Position numbers and translations under genes: made by a program. Positions 17,778-26,592 of a stretch of DNA of 64,000 nt are shown here, in pieces (positions within the stretch are counted from its first letter, which is position 1; each line of letters begins with the position of its first letter). The notes under the pieces were generated by a model. That model made no database searches, had not been told where the DNA came from, and saw nothing but the letters and a program-made list of their open reading frames with translations. The stretch comes from a virus: IMG/VR virus record IMGVR_UViG_3300034073_003944, positions 1 through 64,000 of that record. The stretch is one strand, 5' to 3'.

Positions 17778-18774
17778 GTTAGCCTCTATTCGTAAGATTG
17801 AAGAAATCAAGCCTATTCAAGGCGCTGATAAGATTTGTGTCTATCGTGTAGGCGGATGGTGGGTTGTTGACACTGTAAATAAGTACAACGTTGGCGACTT
17901 GGTTGTTTATTATGAGATTGACAGCTTTCTTCCTATTAAGCCTGAATTTGAGTTTCTTCGTAAGAATAGTTACAAGAAAATGCCTAATGGCGATGATGGA
18001 TTTAGACTCAAGACTATCAAGTTGCGCGGTCAACTTAGTCAAGGTCTTCTTACCAAGATTCCAGATACTATTGTAAATCCTAAAGAGGGCGATGATATTA
18101 CTGAAATACTTGGTATTGTTAAGTATGAACCACCGATTCCTGCACAACTTGCTGGACTTGTAAAGGGTTTATTTCCGTCATTTATTCCAAAGACCGATGA
18201 AATTCGTGTACAGAACTTTGAATCTGATACAGGTTTAAATGTTTATGGATCAATAGTTTACATTACTGAAAAACTTGATGGTACAAGTTTTACTTGTTAC
18301 TTCAATAAAGGTGAATTCGGTGTTTGTAGCCGTAATCTTGAATTGAAAGAAACCGCTGAAAATACTCATTGGTCTGTTGCCAATAAGATGAAACTTCGTG
18401 AGAAGTTGAGTGCTTTGGGTAGAAATATAGCTCTACAAGGTGAATTATGTGGTACGGGTATTCAAAAGAATATGTATCGTTTCAATGATCAACGGGTGTA
18501 TTTCTTTACAGCTTATGACATTGATAATGGTAGTAGATTACACTTTGAAGAACTTAAAGAACTTATTTCTAATTTAGAACTTGAAATGGTACCTATACTA
18601 GATGATTTGTATAGACTTCCTTCTGAAAATCTTGTAGAGAAGATGCTTGCTTATGCTGATGGCAAGAGTTTCTTTAATAACACTGTTGACCGTGAAGGTG
18701 TAGTGATTCGTGGATTGATGGTGGATTTTAGCTTCAAGGCTATTAGTAACAATTTCTTGTTGAAAAATGACTGA
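17767..18774 (+). CDS. ATP-dependent RNA ligase (DRB0094/Rnl5-like)
   Basis: 335 residues. An N-terminal OB-like domain (residues 1-150) precedes the nucleotidyltransferase domain. Motif I is EKLDGTS with Lys169, followed by motif III-like LQGELCG (223-229), motif IV EGVVIR (310-315) and motif V FSFKAIS (321-327). The N-terminal OB order fits the Deinococcus DRB0094-type ligase, which seals 3'-OH/5'-PO4 RNA nicks. It probably repairs tRNA or mRNA cut by host nucleases. An intrinsic terminator follows. Confidence 0.9.
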   Translation: MDRKLASIRKIEEIKPIQGADKICVYRVGGWWVVDTVNKYNVGDLVVYYEIDSFLPIKPEFEFLRKNSYKKMPNGDDGFRLKTIKLRGQLSQGLLTKIPDTIVNPKEGDDITEILGIVKYEPPIPAQLAGLVKGLFPSFIPKTDEIRVQNFESDTGLNVYGSIVYITEKLDGTSFTCYFNKGEFGVCSRNLELKETAENTHWSVANKMKLREKLSALGRNIALQGELCGTGIQKNMYRFNDQRVYFFTAYDIDNGSRLHFEELKELISNLELEMVPILDDLYRLPSENLVEKMLAYADGKSFFNNTVDREGVVIRGLMVDFSFKAISNNFLLKND

Positions 18775-18787
18775 AGAACTTGTACAT

Positions 18788-18814
18788 AGGGGAGTTTACG
18801 ACTCCTCTTTTTTT
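18788..18814 (+). terminator. Intrinsic terminator after the RNA ligase gene
   Basis: AGGGGAGT, a five-base loop, ACTCCTCT and a T-tract of about seven. It lies inside a possible longer reading frame, which argues that the downstream gene starts at 18815, directly after the T-tract. Confidence 0.8.
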
Positions 18815-19030
18815 ATGAAAGAACTAGTTACAAATGAGAACAATGAATGCTTGAGCGTTCGTTGTGATTTTTATCAGACATGTAAGAAGAATCGTGTGTC
18901 AAAGTTTTATAATACCAAGAGAAAGTTCTTGCCATTGGTAGAGAAAAACATTTGTTTTAGCTTTGACAGCGGAAAACGAAGTGATCTACCTGATAATGCT
19001 TACCCAAAAAAATTCGTTGACTTTCTATAA
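18815..19030 (+). CDS. Hypothetical 71-residue protein
   Basis: MKELVTNENNECLSVRCDFY, with four Cys (ECLSVRC, TCKK, ICFSF) and basic residues. An in-frame ATG at 18767 exists, but the terminator lies between. Unrecognised. Confidence 0.5.
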   Translation: MKELVTNENNECLSVRCDFYQTCKKNRVSKFYNTKRKFLPLVEKNICFSFDSGKRSDLPDNAYPKKFVDFL

Positions 19031-19052
19031 ATGCATGATAGGATTATAGTAT

Positions 19053-20150
19053 ATGAAGTTACCTATTCTTTATTCTCGTACAAATACTGGTGCTGTTCAA
19101 ACTTGGACCGTTGAAGTTGTAGGCGATAAGTATCGCACTTTTTTCGGCCAGATTGATGGTATCATACAAAGTACCGAATGGACCTTTGTTGAAGCCAAGA
19201 ATGTTGGTAAGAAAAATGCCACGACGGGCGAACAACAAGCACTGAAGGAAGCCAATGCTCTTTGGAAGAAGAAGAAAGAGAGCGGTTATTTTGATGACAT
19301 CGGTAATATTGATAATGATATCTTTACGGAACCTATGCTCGCTAAGAGTTATGATGACTATAAGGATGAAATTAAGTATCCGGTCTATAGTCAACCTAAG
19401 CTAGATGGTATCCGGTGTATTATTAAAAAGAATGGTATGTGGAGTAGGAATGGTAAACCAATCATTTCAGCTCCTCATGTACTGGAGGCTCTTAAGGACT
19501 TTTTTAATAAGTTCCCCACCGCAATTCTTGATGGTGAACTTTATTGTGATAAGTTAGCTAACGATTTCAATAAGATTTGTAGCTTGGTTAAGAAGACTGT
19601 TCCTACAAAGGAAGACCTTATTGAAAGTGCTAAAACTATTCAGTATTGGGTTTATGATTGGATTTTACCGGATGATTTCGGTGAACGGTCACATCAGATC
19701 AATGTCAATATTTTAAGTAATAATATTATTCGTAAGGTACCTACTCATAGAGTTGATACACTTAATCAGCTTGATGATCTTTATGAAAAGTATATTGTTG
19801 AAGGATATGAGGGTCAGATGGTTCGTCTTGATAATGTTTATGAAAACAAGCGTAGTAAGAATTTGCTTAAGCGTAAGGAGTTTCAAGACAGTGAATACAA
19901 GATTATTGATATTGTAGAGGGTGAAGGCAATAGGTCTGGTATGGCTGGATATATGGTATTTAGGAATCACAAGGATATTCTGTTCCATAGTAATATTAAA
20001 GGAGATCGTGAATATTTGAAGGAACTGCTTAAGAACAAAAAGAAGTACATTGGTAAGATGGCTACAATTAAGTACTTTAATTTGACGCCTGGTGAGGAAA
20101 TACCCAGATTCCCTTTTGTAATTAATATTGACCGTGAAAGTTATGAATGA
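19053..20150 (+). CDS. ATP-dependent DNA ligase
   Basis: 365 residues. Residues 1-85 form a WGR-like N-terminal region (TWTVEVVGDKYRTFFGQIDG). The adenylation domain has the nucleophile K116 in SQPKLDGIR, LDGELYCD (motif III) and EGYEGQMVR (motif IV), and the C-terminal OB domain ends with KMATIKYFNLTPG. It seals nicks during phage DNA replication. A short AGGA precedes the start. Confidence 0.92.
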   Translation: MKLPILYSRTNTGAVQTWTVEVVGDKYRTFFGQIDGIIQSTEWTFVEAKNVGKKNATTGEQQALKEANALWKKKKESGYFDDIGNIDNDIFTEPMLAKSYDDYKDEIKYPVYSQPKLDGIRCIIKKNGMWSRNGKPIISAPHVLEALKDFFNKFPTAILDGELYCDKLANDFNKICSLVKKTVPTKEDLIESAKTIQYWVYDWILPDDFGERSHQINVNILSNNIIRKVPTHRVDTLNQLDDLYEKYIVEGYEGQMVRLDNVYENKRSKNLLKRKEFQDSEYKIIDIVEGEGNRSGMAGYMVFRNHKDILFHSNIKGDREYLKELLKNKKKYIGKMATIKYFNLTPGEEIPRFPFVINIDRESYE

Positions 20151-20334
20151 TAAGATACACACTAGTAAGATCGTACTTGAAATTGAATGGGTTGAACATC
20201 CACATCAACTAAACAATCCGGCTCAGTGGGATTGGAACAGAATTAAGAGTGATTTGGATTTGAAACGAGTTAAATTTATTGGTACATACACACAAGGATT
20301 GCCTGAGAAGGCAGCAAATTGGATTGATAATTAA
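20143..20334 (+). CDS. Hypothetical 63-residue protein
   Basis: MNDKIHTSKIVLEIEWVEHP, from the ATG overlapping the ligase stop; soluble, Trp-rich. Unrecognised. Confidence 0.5.
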   Translation: MNDKIHTSKIVLEIEWVEHPHQLNNPAQWDWNRIKSDLDLKRVKFIGTYTQGLPEKAANWIDN

Positions 20335-20337
20335 AAT

Positions 20338-20523
20338 ATGATTAAAGACAATACAAAAGTTGTAGAGTGGTTGAAAAATCAAATTGATAAAAAGTTTGCT
20401 AAAGATCTTGATTATAAAGAGATCAAGGTCTACTATAGTTGTGACCGTCCACATCCAGATTTGATTGTGGAATGTAAAACAAATAATGATGATCTAAACA
20501 TTATTAGATTTTTGGTTGTATGA
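20338..20523 (+). CDS. Hypothetical 61-residue protein
   Basis: MIKDNTKVVEWLKNQIDKKF, a helix then strands (EIKVYYSCDRPHPDLIVEC). Unrecognised. Overlaps the next gene as ATGA. Confidence 0.5.
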   Translation: MIKDNTKVVEWLKNQIDKKFAKDLDYKEIKVYYSCDRPHPDLIVECKTNNDDLNIIRFLVV

Positions 20524-20606
20524 ACATTCTGAATTTGTTTCACACAATATTGTTAGTTACACTGTTGGTGATTTTGGTCACAGTATTTTTTGATAATGAG
20601 GATTAA
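20520..20606 (+). CDS. 28-residue membrane peptide
   Basis: MNILNLFHTILLVTLLVILV, then TVFFDNED: a single hydrophobic helix with an acidic tail. It starts on the stop of the previous gene and ends two bases before the next start. Its size leaves doubt, but the tight packing supports it. Confidence 0.4.
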   Translation: MNILNLFHTILLVTLLVILVTVFFDNED

Positions 20607-20608
20607 TT

Positions 20609-20833
20609 ATGTTCAATAGTTCAGAAAGATTAGAGAGGATACGAGATTTTATTAAGTGTCAAAAAACTATAAACACTGTTCAAAAACAAATGGGCGGTAA
20701 TACAAATTATAGTGATCTAATCTATAATGATATTGAATGGGCATGTAAAGAAATTGAAGAACTTAAATTGGAGATTGCAAGAACAAACAGTGTTGTAAAA
20801 GTTGGTAAATTTTCAGCAAAAAAGATTCTATGA
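20609..20833 (+). CDS. Hypothetical 74-residue helical protein
   Basis: MFNSSERLERIRDFIKCQKT, mostly helical (WACKEIEELKLEIARTN). GAGGA 8-12 bases before the ATG is one of the few Shine-Dalgarno-like sites here. Unrecognised. Confidence 0.5.
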   Translation: MFNSSERLERIRDFIKCQKTINTVQKQMGGNTNYSDLIYNDIEWACKEIEELKLEIARTNSVVKVGKFSAKKIL

Positions 20834-21042
20834 AGTCATTAATATTTAGTGTTGTACTAATTACAGTTGCTTATGCCAGTACAATTGCAGAACCTATAAA
20901 GGTATATTTTGTGGTATCTAGTAGGTCAGGCGATCGTACAATTGAACGGGTATATCTTCTAAAAGAAAATGCTGAAAAATATTGTAATATGTACAAAGAT
21001 AGTCATAATTATTCAATAGAAGAACATAAACTTAGTGAATAA
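20830..21042 (+). CDS. Small exported protein
   Basis: 70 residues. MKSLIFSVVLITVAYASTIA is a typical signal peptide with cleavage likely after AYA or TIA; the mature part is about 50 residues, charged, with one Cys. Probably periplasmic; unknown function. Confidence 0.5.
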   Translation: MKSLIFSVVLITVAYASTIAEPIKVYFVVSSRSGDRTIERVYLLKENAEKYCNMYKDSHNYSIEEHKLSE

Positions 21043-21077
21043 ATTTTTTTAAAAATTGAGAAAGGCTAACTAAATAG

Positions 21078-21275
21078 ATGGAAACTCAGATAGACTCTAT
21101 CATTAAAAATTATTGTAAGAAACTTAAAAAACTTGATAAAACTAAAAGTATACCTTATCTAGTAAAAGACATAGATAAACTCATATATGACATGTACTAT
21201 GAATTACATGCTTTGAGAGGTGTTACTAAGTTAGCCGAATCTGTTGAAACACCTAAAAAAGGTCATTGTTGTTGA
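21078..21275 (+). CDS. Hypothetical 65-residue helical protein
   Basis: METQIDSIIKNYCKKLKKLD, with C-terminal GHCC. GAGAAAGG lies 15 bases upstream. Unrecognised. Confidence 0.5.
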   Translation: METQIDSIIKNYCKKLKKLDKTKSIPYLVKDIDKLIYDMYYELHALRGVTKLAESVETPKKGHCC

Positions 21276-21278
21276 TTT

Positions 21279-21557
21279 ATGAAAAAGAAAAATGTTTTGT
21301 GTACAAACATCACACTGGATAAGTGTCCCGACTGTAAAGTTGACGCGGGTAAAAAACATAAAAAGAATTGTGATGTAGAACGTTGCAGTGTATGTGGTTC
21401 ACAATATATCAGTTGTGGATGTGAAAATCATGATAAACAGTTTTCATATTGGACAGGTTTTTGGCCCGGAGAGCTAGAAGCGAGAGCGTTAAATATGGAT
21501 TTGAACTCTCTATATACGACGGGCATGCATAAAATATTTTTTACAAAACCCAAATAA
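21279..21557 (+). CDS. Zinc-ribbon protein of a family also found in bacteria
   Basis: 92 residues. KCPDCKVDAGKKHKKNCDVERCSVCG, then SCGCENHD and FSYWTGFWPGELEARAL, match a small conserved Cys-rich protein I recall from several bacterial groups (CPDCGV.PG..H..GCDVERCSVCG...CGC..HD..W.G.WPG). Seven or more Cys probably bind zinc. Role unknown; possibly host-derived. Confidence 0.65.
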   Translation: MKKKNVLCTNITLDKCPDCKVDAGKKHKKNCDVERCSVCGSQYISCGCENHDKQFSYWTGFWPGELEARALNMDLNSLYTTGMHKIFFTKPK

Positions 21558-21560
21558 TTT

Positions 21561-21821
21561 ATGGCAAAGAAAATTACAGAACATCTTGAACTAATAGCGC
21601 AACGAGTACCGCCCGGTGATAAATGGCGACTTGTGAATGATACTCGTAAAATTATACACAATTCACTCACAGAAGCTTTAGAAGCTTATTTTATGGAAAC
21701 TAAGTTTAAAGGTGAATATAGATTGGCACCGTTGGATAGTAAACTATATGTGATTAAATCAGTTGAAGAAGAAATCATTCCCGAAATAAAGAACTTCAAT
21801 ATTTACGGTGATCCTATTTAA
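21561..21821 (+). CDS. Hypothetical 86-residue protein
   Basis: MAKKITEHLELIAQRVPPGD, alpha/beta mix, soluble. Unrecognised; its last base is the first base of the next start codon. Confidence 0.5.
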   Translation: MAKKITEHLELIAQRVPPGDKWRLVNDTRKIIHNSLTEALEAYFMETKFKGEYRLAPLDSKLYVIKSVEEEIIPEIKNFNIYGDPI

Positions 21822-22453
21822 TGTTTTATAATATTGTACAAATAGGTGCTTTTGTAGGTAATGACGATGTATATAAAATAATCATCAATGAACCTAATAT
21901 AAATGCTTTGTTAATTGAACCCGTACCGTGGTACTTTGATAAGTTAAAACAGAATTATGTTAACATACCCAATCCAAACCGTATATCATTTGATAATAGT
22001 GTTATACATACTTATGACGGTGAATGTACATTTCATTGTATGAAAGAGGTTGAGTATGAATTTAATTATAATACCGACAAAAATTGGGGTCCAGAAATAA
22101 GCGGCGTAAATCTAGAACTAATTAAAGAACACGAACAATATTTAAATAATCAACACTTTCAATACGAAACACTTAATTTAAAGTGTATAACTTCATTAAG
22201 CTTAATAAACAAGTATAATATAACAGATATAGAGTTTCTTAAGATTGATGCTGAAGGATTGGATTATGATTTGATCACTAATTGGCCATTTGACAAAGTA
22301 AAACCTAAATATCTTAAGTTTGAACACTGTCATTTAGACGGTCATATCAATAGGAATAGTTCAGCTAATACATTGAATTTATTTCTAAATAATAGAGGTT
22401 ATAAGTTCCTCAAGGATGAAGGTATAGATAGGGTATATACAAGAATTTTTTAA
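21821..22453 (+). CDS. FkbM-type SAM-dependent methyltransferase
   Basis: 210 residues. VQIGAFVGNDDV (residues 6-17) is a degenerate SAM-binding loop, ALLIEPVPWYFDKLKQNY has the acidic second motif, and EFLKIDAEGLDYDLI matches the FkbM signature. FkbM enzymes O-methylate sugars and small molecules. With glycosyltransferases and a sulfotransferase on the facing strand, it may cap glycans. Confidence 0.8.
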   Translation: MFYNIVQIGAFVGNDDVYKIIINEPNINALLIEPVPWYFDKLKQNYVNIPNPNRISFDNSVIHTYDGECTFHCMKEVEYEFNYNTDKNWGPEISGVNLELIKEHEQYLNNQHFQYETLNLKCITSLSLINKYNITDIEFLKIDAEGLDYDLITNWPFDKVKPKYLKFEHCHLDGHINRNSSANTLNLFLNNRGYKFLKDEGIDRVYTRIF

Positions 22454-22510
22454 TACATTTACCCGTTTAATATTATATTTATATGTAAATAACAATATAG
22501 ATATAATATT

Positions 22511-22789
22511 ATGCCATTATCAAGTTCACAATATCCAGAAGTAGAATTGCCATCTCCGGTAATTACACAACAACAAGTAACATCCAGTGCTTATCAAATC
22601 ACCGATGTAAACGACAATCCTGTACAAAAAACAGTTGTTGCAAGAGTAACTGTAGGACCAGGTGCAATTAATTTCTTCACCGTATGGAGTGGAGAATCAT
22701 ACGATCAAATCGGTCAATGGACCGACAGTGATCTTGTAACTGCTGTAACTCCTTTGGTACAAGCAGCTTATCCACCAGTTACACCTTAA
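22511..22789 (+). CDS. Hypothetical 92-residue protein
   Basis: MPLSSSQYPEVELPSPVITQ, beta-rich with no charged helices (VARVTVGPGAINFFTVWSGE). It ends face to face with the - strand glycosyltransferase, overlapping by four bases. Its composition is like a virion accessory protein, but this is a guess. Confidence 0.5.
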   Translation: MPLSSSQYPEVELPSPVITQQQVTSSAYQITDVNDNPVQKTVVARVTVGPGAINFFTVWSGESYDQIGQWTDSDLVTAVTPLVQAAYPPVTP

Positions 22790-23754
22790 TCATTAAACAA
22801 TTTCAACCATTGTGCTGATACTACATCAGCACAATATTTTTTTGCATCTACACTACATTTTCTTTGTGTTGTTACATCACTAAAGAATTGTTTAATATCA
22901 TTTGTAACTGTATCGCTGTTCAATACTTCTTTTAAAGCACCATAACCATTAGTACAATAGATGTAAGGTGTGGCTTTGAGTATTTCTGCTAATACAGCAC
23001 TTACACAAAATGTTTCGGTCATAACATTGACATAAAACATGCCTTCCGATCTAGCTAATAGATCTACCACTTGTTTAAATGTAAGCGTATTCAAATAATT
23101 TACGCTATAGTTTGCTATACTAATATCATTCCGGGGATTGTCATAACCAGGCAAACAAACATTCAATGATTTATTTTTAAGTGACGGACTTTTATCCTTA
23201 AGATACATCCAATATTGTAATGTATAACCATAACCTTTCATCAAACTACTAGCATATACAAAATCTGATTTATTTTGTGGTAATTGATAATCATATACCC
23301 ACTGTGGAATCATAAAGTTTATAATATGTTTATTCCAATCGGATGGATATTGATCATTACTATATTTGCTTAGTGTGACTAACTTACATTTACCACTATC
23401 AATTAATTCATAGTAAGGTAGATTTTGTGGACTATTATTATCAGTCACCCAATGATAACAGTTCTTATGTTTGATTCTGCGTGGAATAATGCTATTACGA
23501 AGTAATATCAAATGATTACACTTAAATTGATATTGTTGAACGCTTACATTAGGCAAATAAAGTACACCGTTATATTCTTTTTCAACGGTTGTATTGTTTA
23601 AACAAATTACTTTCTTACCCAATTTAGCAAACTCTTCAAGCAAAAATATTGCTTGCGATTCACTGCCACCCATGCCTTTAGTCAATAAATCCTCACCTGT
23701 ATAAGGAACGCATACAGTGTCAAATAGTATTATATCAGCAAATAGTTCGTTCAT
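22786..23754 (-). CDS. GT-B type glycosyltransferase
   Basis: 322 residues. KGMGGSESQAIFLLEEFAKLGKKV (residues 27-50) is the N-terminal Gly-rich region of GT4-type enzymes, and ETFCVSAVLAEILKATPYIY matches their E-x7-E donor-site helix. It is the last gene of the long - strand late region, after another glycosyltransferase and a sulfotransferase, overlapping by four bases. Likely builds a glycan on virion or host polymer. Confidence 0.8.
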   Translation of the reverse strand: MNELFADIILFDTVCVPYTGEDLLTKGMGGSESQAIFLLEEFAKLGKKVICLNNTTVEKEYNGVLYLPNVSVQQYQFKCNHLILLRNSIIPRRIKHKNCYHWVTDNNSPQNLPYYELIDSGKCKLVTLSKYSNDQYPSDWNKHIINFMIPQWVYDYQLPQNKSDFVYASSLMKGYGYTLQYWMYLKDKSPSLKNKSLNVCLPGYDNPRNDISIANYSVNYLNTLTFKQVVDLLARSEGMFYVNVMTETFCVSAVLAEILKATPYIYCTNGYGALKEVLNSDTVTNDIKQFFSDVTTQRKCSVDAKKYCADVVSAQWLKLFND

Positions 23755-24566
23755 AACACTTTAAACATATCGTCATCTACAGTTTGTTGTGATGTTGGTG
23801 TTACAAAGTATTTGGATAATACTTCATTTTTAGTTGGTTGTTGAACTACACCTTGATTTTCAAACTTGGTTTTCCAATCAGCCAACCATTTTCTTACATC
23901 GCCCGTATAAGATTTATTACCTACATGTACCAAATCAATGTTTGTATCTAAAAACACTTTACCACCCATTTGTTGCCACTTGAATCCCATGATGATATCT
24001 TCACTTACAAAGTGATTATTTGCATTAATTGTACATGCACAAATATTCTTAGTTAATTCAGGAGCGCCTTCTTTTTCAGATACATAAAATTCATTTTCAT
24101 TTTCAAATAACTGTTTAACACAATTCTTTGATAACTTCAAGAAACCACATCCTAATCCATTTACTTCAAGTATACCGTTGTCGTCAGGTACTATATTGAA
24201 ATTACTCGCATTTTCTCCAAGTGCTTTAAAAGCATACAATTCTTCATCGTCATTCTTTTTACGATATGTACCACCAATCATATCTTTATCACTTAGAACT
24301 AACTTTACAAAATCAGATGGGTTCCAACCAATATCGCTGTCAATAAAGAACAATACATCCACAGCACTTTGATAAGCTACTCTAAAATAATCATTTCTAG
24401 CTCTTTGTATCAAACTATCAAAACAAAGAAAGTATGGTAAAACTTTGATGTTGTTTTGTTCACAGAGTGGTATGGTATTGATTAGACTGTCCATGAAACG
24501 GACATCAAATCTACCATCATAACTTGGTGCTGCTAGTAAAACTGTAATAGGTTTATTTTCGTTCAT
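23751..24566 (-). CDS. GT-A type glycosyltransferase (third copy)
   Basis: 271 residues. VLFFIDSDIGW (residues 71-81) gives the DxD motif after SLIQRARNDYF, followed by GGTYRKK. HFVSEDIIMGFKWQQMGGKVF is the catalytic-side block, and NIDLVHVGNKSY is a His motif shared with the enzymes at 9315 and 11118. Overlaps both neighbours by four bases. Confidence 0.78.
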   Translation of the reverse strand: MNENKPITVLLAAPSYDGRFDVRFMDSLINTIPLCEQNNIKVLPYFLCFDSLIQRARNDYFRVAYQSAVDVLFFIDSDIGWNPSDFVKLVLSDKDMIGGTYRKKNDDEELYAFKALGENASNFNIVPDDNGILEVNGLGCGFLKLSKNCVKQLFENENEFYVSEKEGAPELTKNICACTINANNHFVSEDIIMGFKWQQMGGKVFLDTNIDLVHVGNKSYTGDVRKWLADWKTKFENQGVVQQPTKNEVLSKYFVTPTSQQTVDDDMFKVL

Positions 24567-25387
24567 ATGTTGTAATTAAAAGCTTTATAAAACCAATTGT
24601 ATTTTTCTGTAATATAGTTGCAGTTGTGTCTGCCCAATACACTAAGATAATCTTCGGGTACCTGTTCAATTTTATTTCTTATTAAGTGATCGCCAAATGG
24701 TCTATAGAAGACATCATTTTCTTTGGTAAATTGAGCTATATTATTGAAATCGTGTTGGTAATATGGTATTTCAAGATAGTTGTATATTTTTCTTACTTCT
24801 TGTTCTGGATTTGCACTGAAGTCTTCAAACTTTATGAATAAGCACTTCTGTGCAATCTTTCTTACTATAACATCATATATCACATCAATAGGAGCACATA
24901 GTGGTGGTGCTACATTTAGATACATATCTACTCTTTTATCTACAGTAGTACCTTTCATTTCATTCCAGTTTTGCATGCCAGCGTCTAGGTGTTGATTGTC
25001 TCTAAACTTCTTTTCTAGACTGCTTACGATACTTCTTAGATCTCGTATCATTATGATAACTTTTGGATTGGGATCAAACCAATTTACGAAATCATATGTT
25101 ACACTCCAACCTCTACACTTATCTACAACATATTTTCTGTCAGTAACATTATTATAAAAACCATATAAAGCACTTTTACAAAATCCTTTGAATCCATTGT
25201 CCATGATCTTACTATCTTGTGCTTTGAATTCTATTGCGTTTGTATAGTTATTTTTTGCATTGAGCAATAGATCACAAAGACCGCTTGTTGGACTGCCGTA
25301 TATGTCTGGATTTTGAGCAAGCAAATTTTGCACGAGAGTTGAACCTGCGCGAGGCATGCTACTTTGGAAAAACACTTTTTCTACCAT
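24563..25387 (-). CDS. Sulfotransferase
   Basis: 274 residues. FFQSSMPRAGSTLVQNLLAQ (residues 6-25) is the 5'-phosphosulfate loop, with R13/G15/S16/T17, and IIMIRDLRSIVSSLEKKF (111-128) is the 3'-phosphate motif. CLFIKFEDFSANPEQEVRKIYNYLEIPY is the standard C-terminal helix region. It transfers sulfate from PAPS to an alcohol or amine, often on sugars or tyrosine. The CysC-like kinase at 8171 could supply PAPS. Directly upstream of two glycosyltransferases. Confidence 0.88.
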   Translation of the reverse strand: MVEKVFFQSSMPRAGSTLVQNLLAQNPDIYGSPTSGLCDLLLNAKNNYTNAIEFKAQDSKIMDNGFKGFCKSALYGFYNNVTDRKYVVDKCRGWSVTYDFVNWFDPNPKVIIMIRDLRSIVSSLEKKFRDNQHLDAGMQNWNEMKGTTVDKRVDMYLNVAPPLCAPIDVIYDVIVRKIAQKCLFIKFEDFSANPEQEVRKIYNYLEIPYYQHDFNNIAQFTKENDVFYRPFGDHLIRNKIEQVPEDYLSVLGRHNCNYITEKYNWFYKAFNYNI

Positions 25388-25430
25388 ATGATTATAACTA
25401 TTTTTAAGCGGTTAAAATCTATTTTTATAT

Positions 25431-25847
25431 TTAACTCAAATTATTTGCGTCAATGAATATTTGATCAATTTGTTGACTCGTTAATCCTAACTCTGTACCT
25501 ATTTGTATAATAAGTGGATGATTTCTTTCTACTTGATTACCATACTCCCATTGTTGTACAGCTACTATTTTTTCAGTTCCTGTCAAATTATCTATCATTG
25601 ATTGTACATCATCAAATAAACCCATTATTTGTAGTTGTGCTCTTAATGACCAATTTGGAATGATTTGTGGTACAGGTGTTATTATTTGATTAATTACCCA
25701 TTGACAATCTTGCCATATACAATTCTGTGTTGCTGGATCGTATTGTGGTTGTGGAGTTTCTACCCAACCTTTTCTTGTCAATGTTTCTATAACGGCAGGA
25801 TCAGTTTCAGTTCTTAATTGACAATCGTATGTTAAAAATGTAATCAT
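25431..25847 (-). CDS. Tail-fibre-region hypothetical protein
   Basis: 138 residues. Trp/Gln-rich centre (NWSLRAQLQIMGLFDDVQSM) and an end (HPLIIQIGTELGLTSQQIDQ) resembling small proteins coded beside tail fibres in other phages. It might be a fibre chaperone or tip component; not assigned. Confidence 0.55.
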   Translation of the reverse strand: MITFLTYDCQLRTETDPAVIETLTRKGWVETPQPQYDPATQNCIWQDCQWVINQIITPVPQIIPNWSLRAQLQIMGLFDDVQSMIDNLTGTEKIVAVQQWEYGNQVERNHPLIIQIGTELGLTSQQIDQIFIDANNLS

Positions 25848-25869
25848 ATCTTTATTTAAATATTATTTT

Positions 25870-26586
25870 TCAAGAACAAGCAATTTTAAAAGTAAAAGCT
25901 GCCGACTTTTCATATCGTTTTCTTAAATCAACGGAAATAGATCCAAATACAGCAATATAACAAATACTTACCATTCCATACCAATTTTGACCCGTGCCAT
26001 GCCATCCTAGTCTATGTGTTAAATTTGTACCAGCGTTACCATTCCTTATTGTTGATGACAAAATATTTGGAACGCCAACCGATATGTTACCGGCAGTTAC
26101 ACCTGTATATCTACCATTTATGTTAACATCAGTTACGTTATTTGATGAGGAGTCTTGCATTTCTATTGCAGCAAATGGTTGAGTTGTTGTGAGAAATGTA
26201 TTTGTATAATAAGATAAAAATCCCTGACGAGGAAATCTAGTAACAAAACCATCAGTTGCTATGATTACATCAATAGTAATATGTACATAATTTGGAGATC
26301 TATTTAATTTACCAACTATAACATATGATTGATCAGCAGTTGTAGTTATTCCACTAGTACTTGTTAAAATAGTGTTAGTACCATTAAAATCTACCGCTGG
26401 ATTTCCGTTAATAAGTCTACTATAATATGTTGGTCTAACTGTTGCTTCGGTAAAATCAGTTGTTGTAGCTCTATTTGACCATGTTGTTAAAGCACTACCA
26501 TTACTTACTCCGGTTATAAATCTTGAATCTAGAACTATAATAGCACCTGAAGATTTTGCGTTTAAATGTCTATTTCTTCTATGCAT
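25870..26586 (-). CDS. ConA/LamG-like jelly-roll protein
   Basis: 238 residues. Beta-rich with GAIIVLDSRF, PAVDFNGTNTIL, SYVIVGKLNR and a C-terminal ISVDLRKRYEKSAA, the layout of a concanavalin-like lectin domain. It is less similar to the four other LamG-type genes in this window than they are to each other. A receptor-binding or virion decoration role is likely. Confidence 0.6.
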   Translation of the reverse strand: MHRRNRHLNAKSSGAIIVLDSRFITGVSNGSALTTWSNRATTTDFTEATVRPTYYSRLINGNPAVDFNGTNTILTSTSGITTTADQSYVIVGKLNRSPNYVHITIDVIIATDGFVTRFPRQGFLSYYTNTFLTTTQPFAAIEMQDSSSNNVTDVNINGRYTGVTAGNISVGVPNILSSTIRNGNAGTNLTHRLGWHGTGQNWYGMVSICYIAVFGSISVDLRKRYEKSAAFTFKIACS

Positions 26587-26592
26587 ATATTA

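Noticed and set aside
18767-18814. Upstream start for the gene at 18815
   Set aside because: It would place the RNA-ligase terminator hairpin inside the coding sequence; the ATG after the T-tract is more likely.
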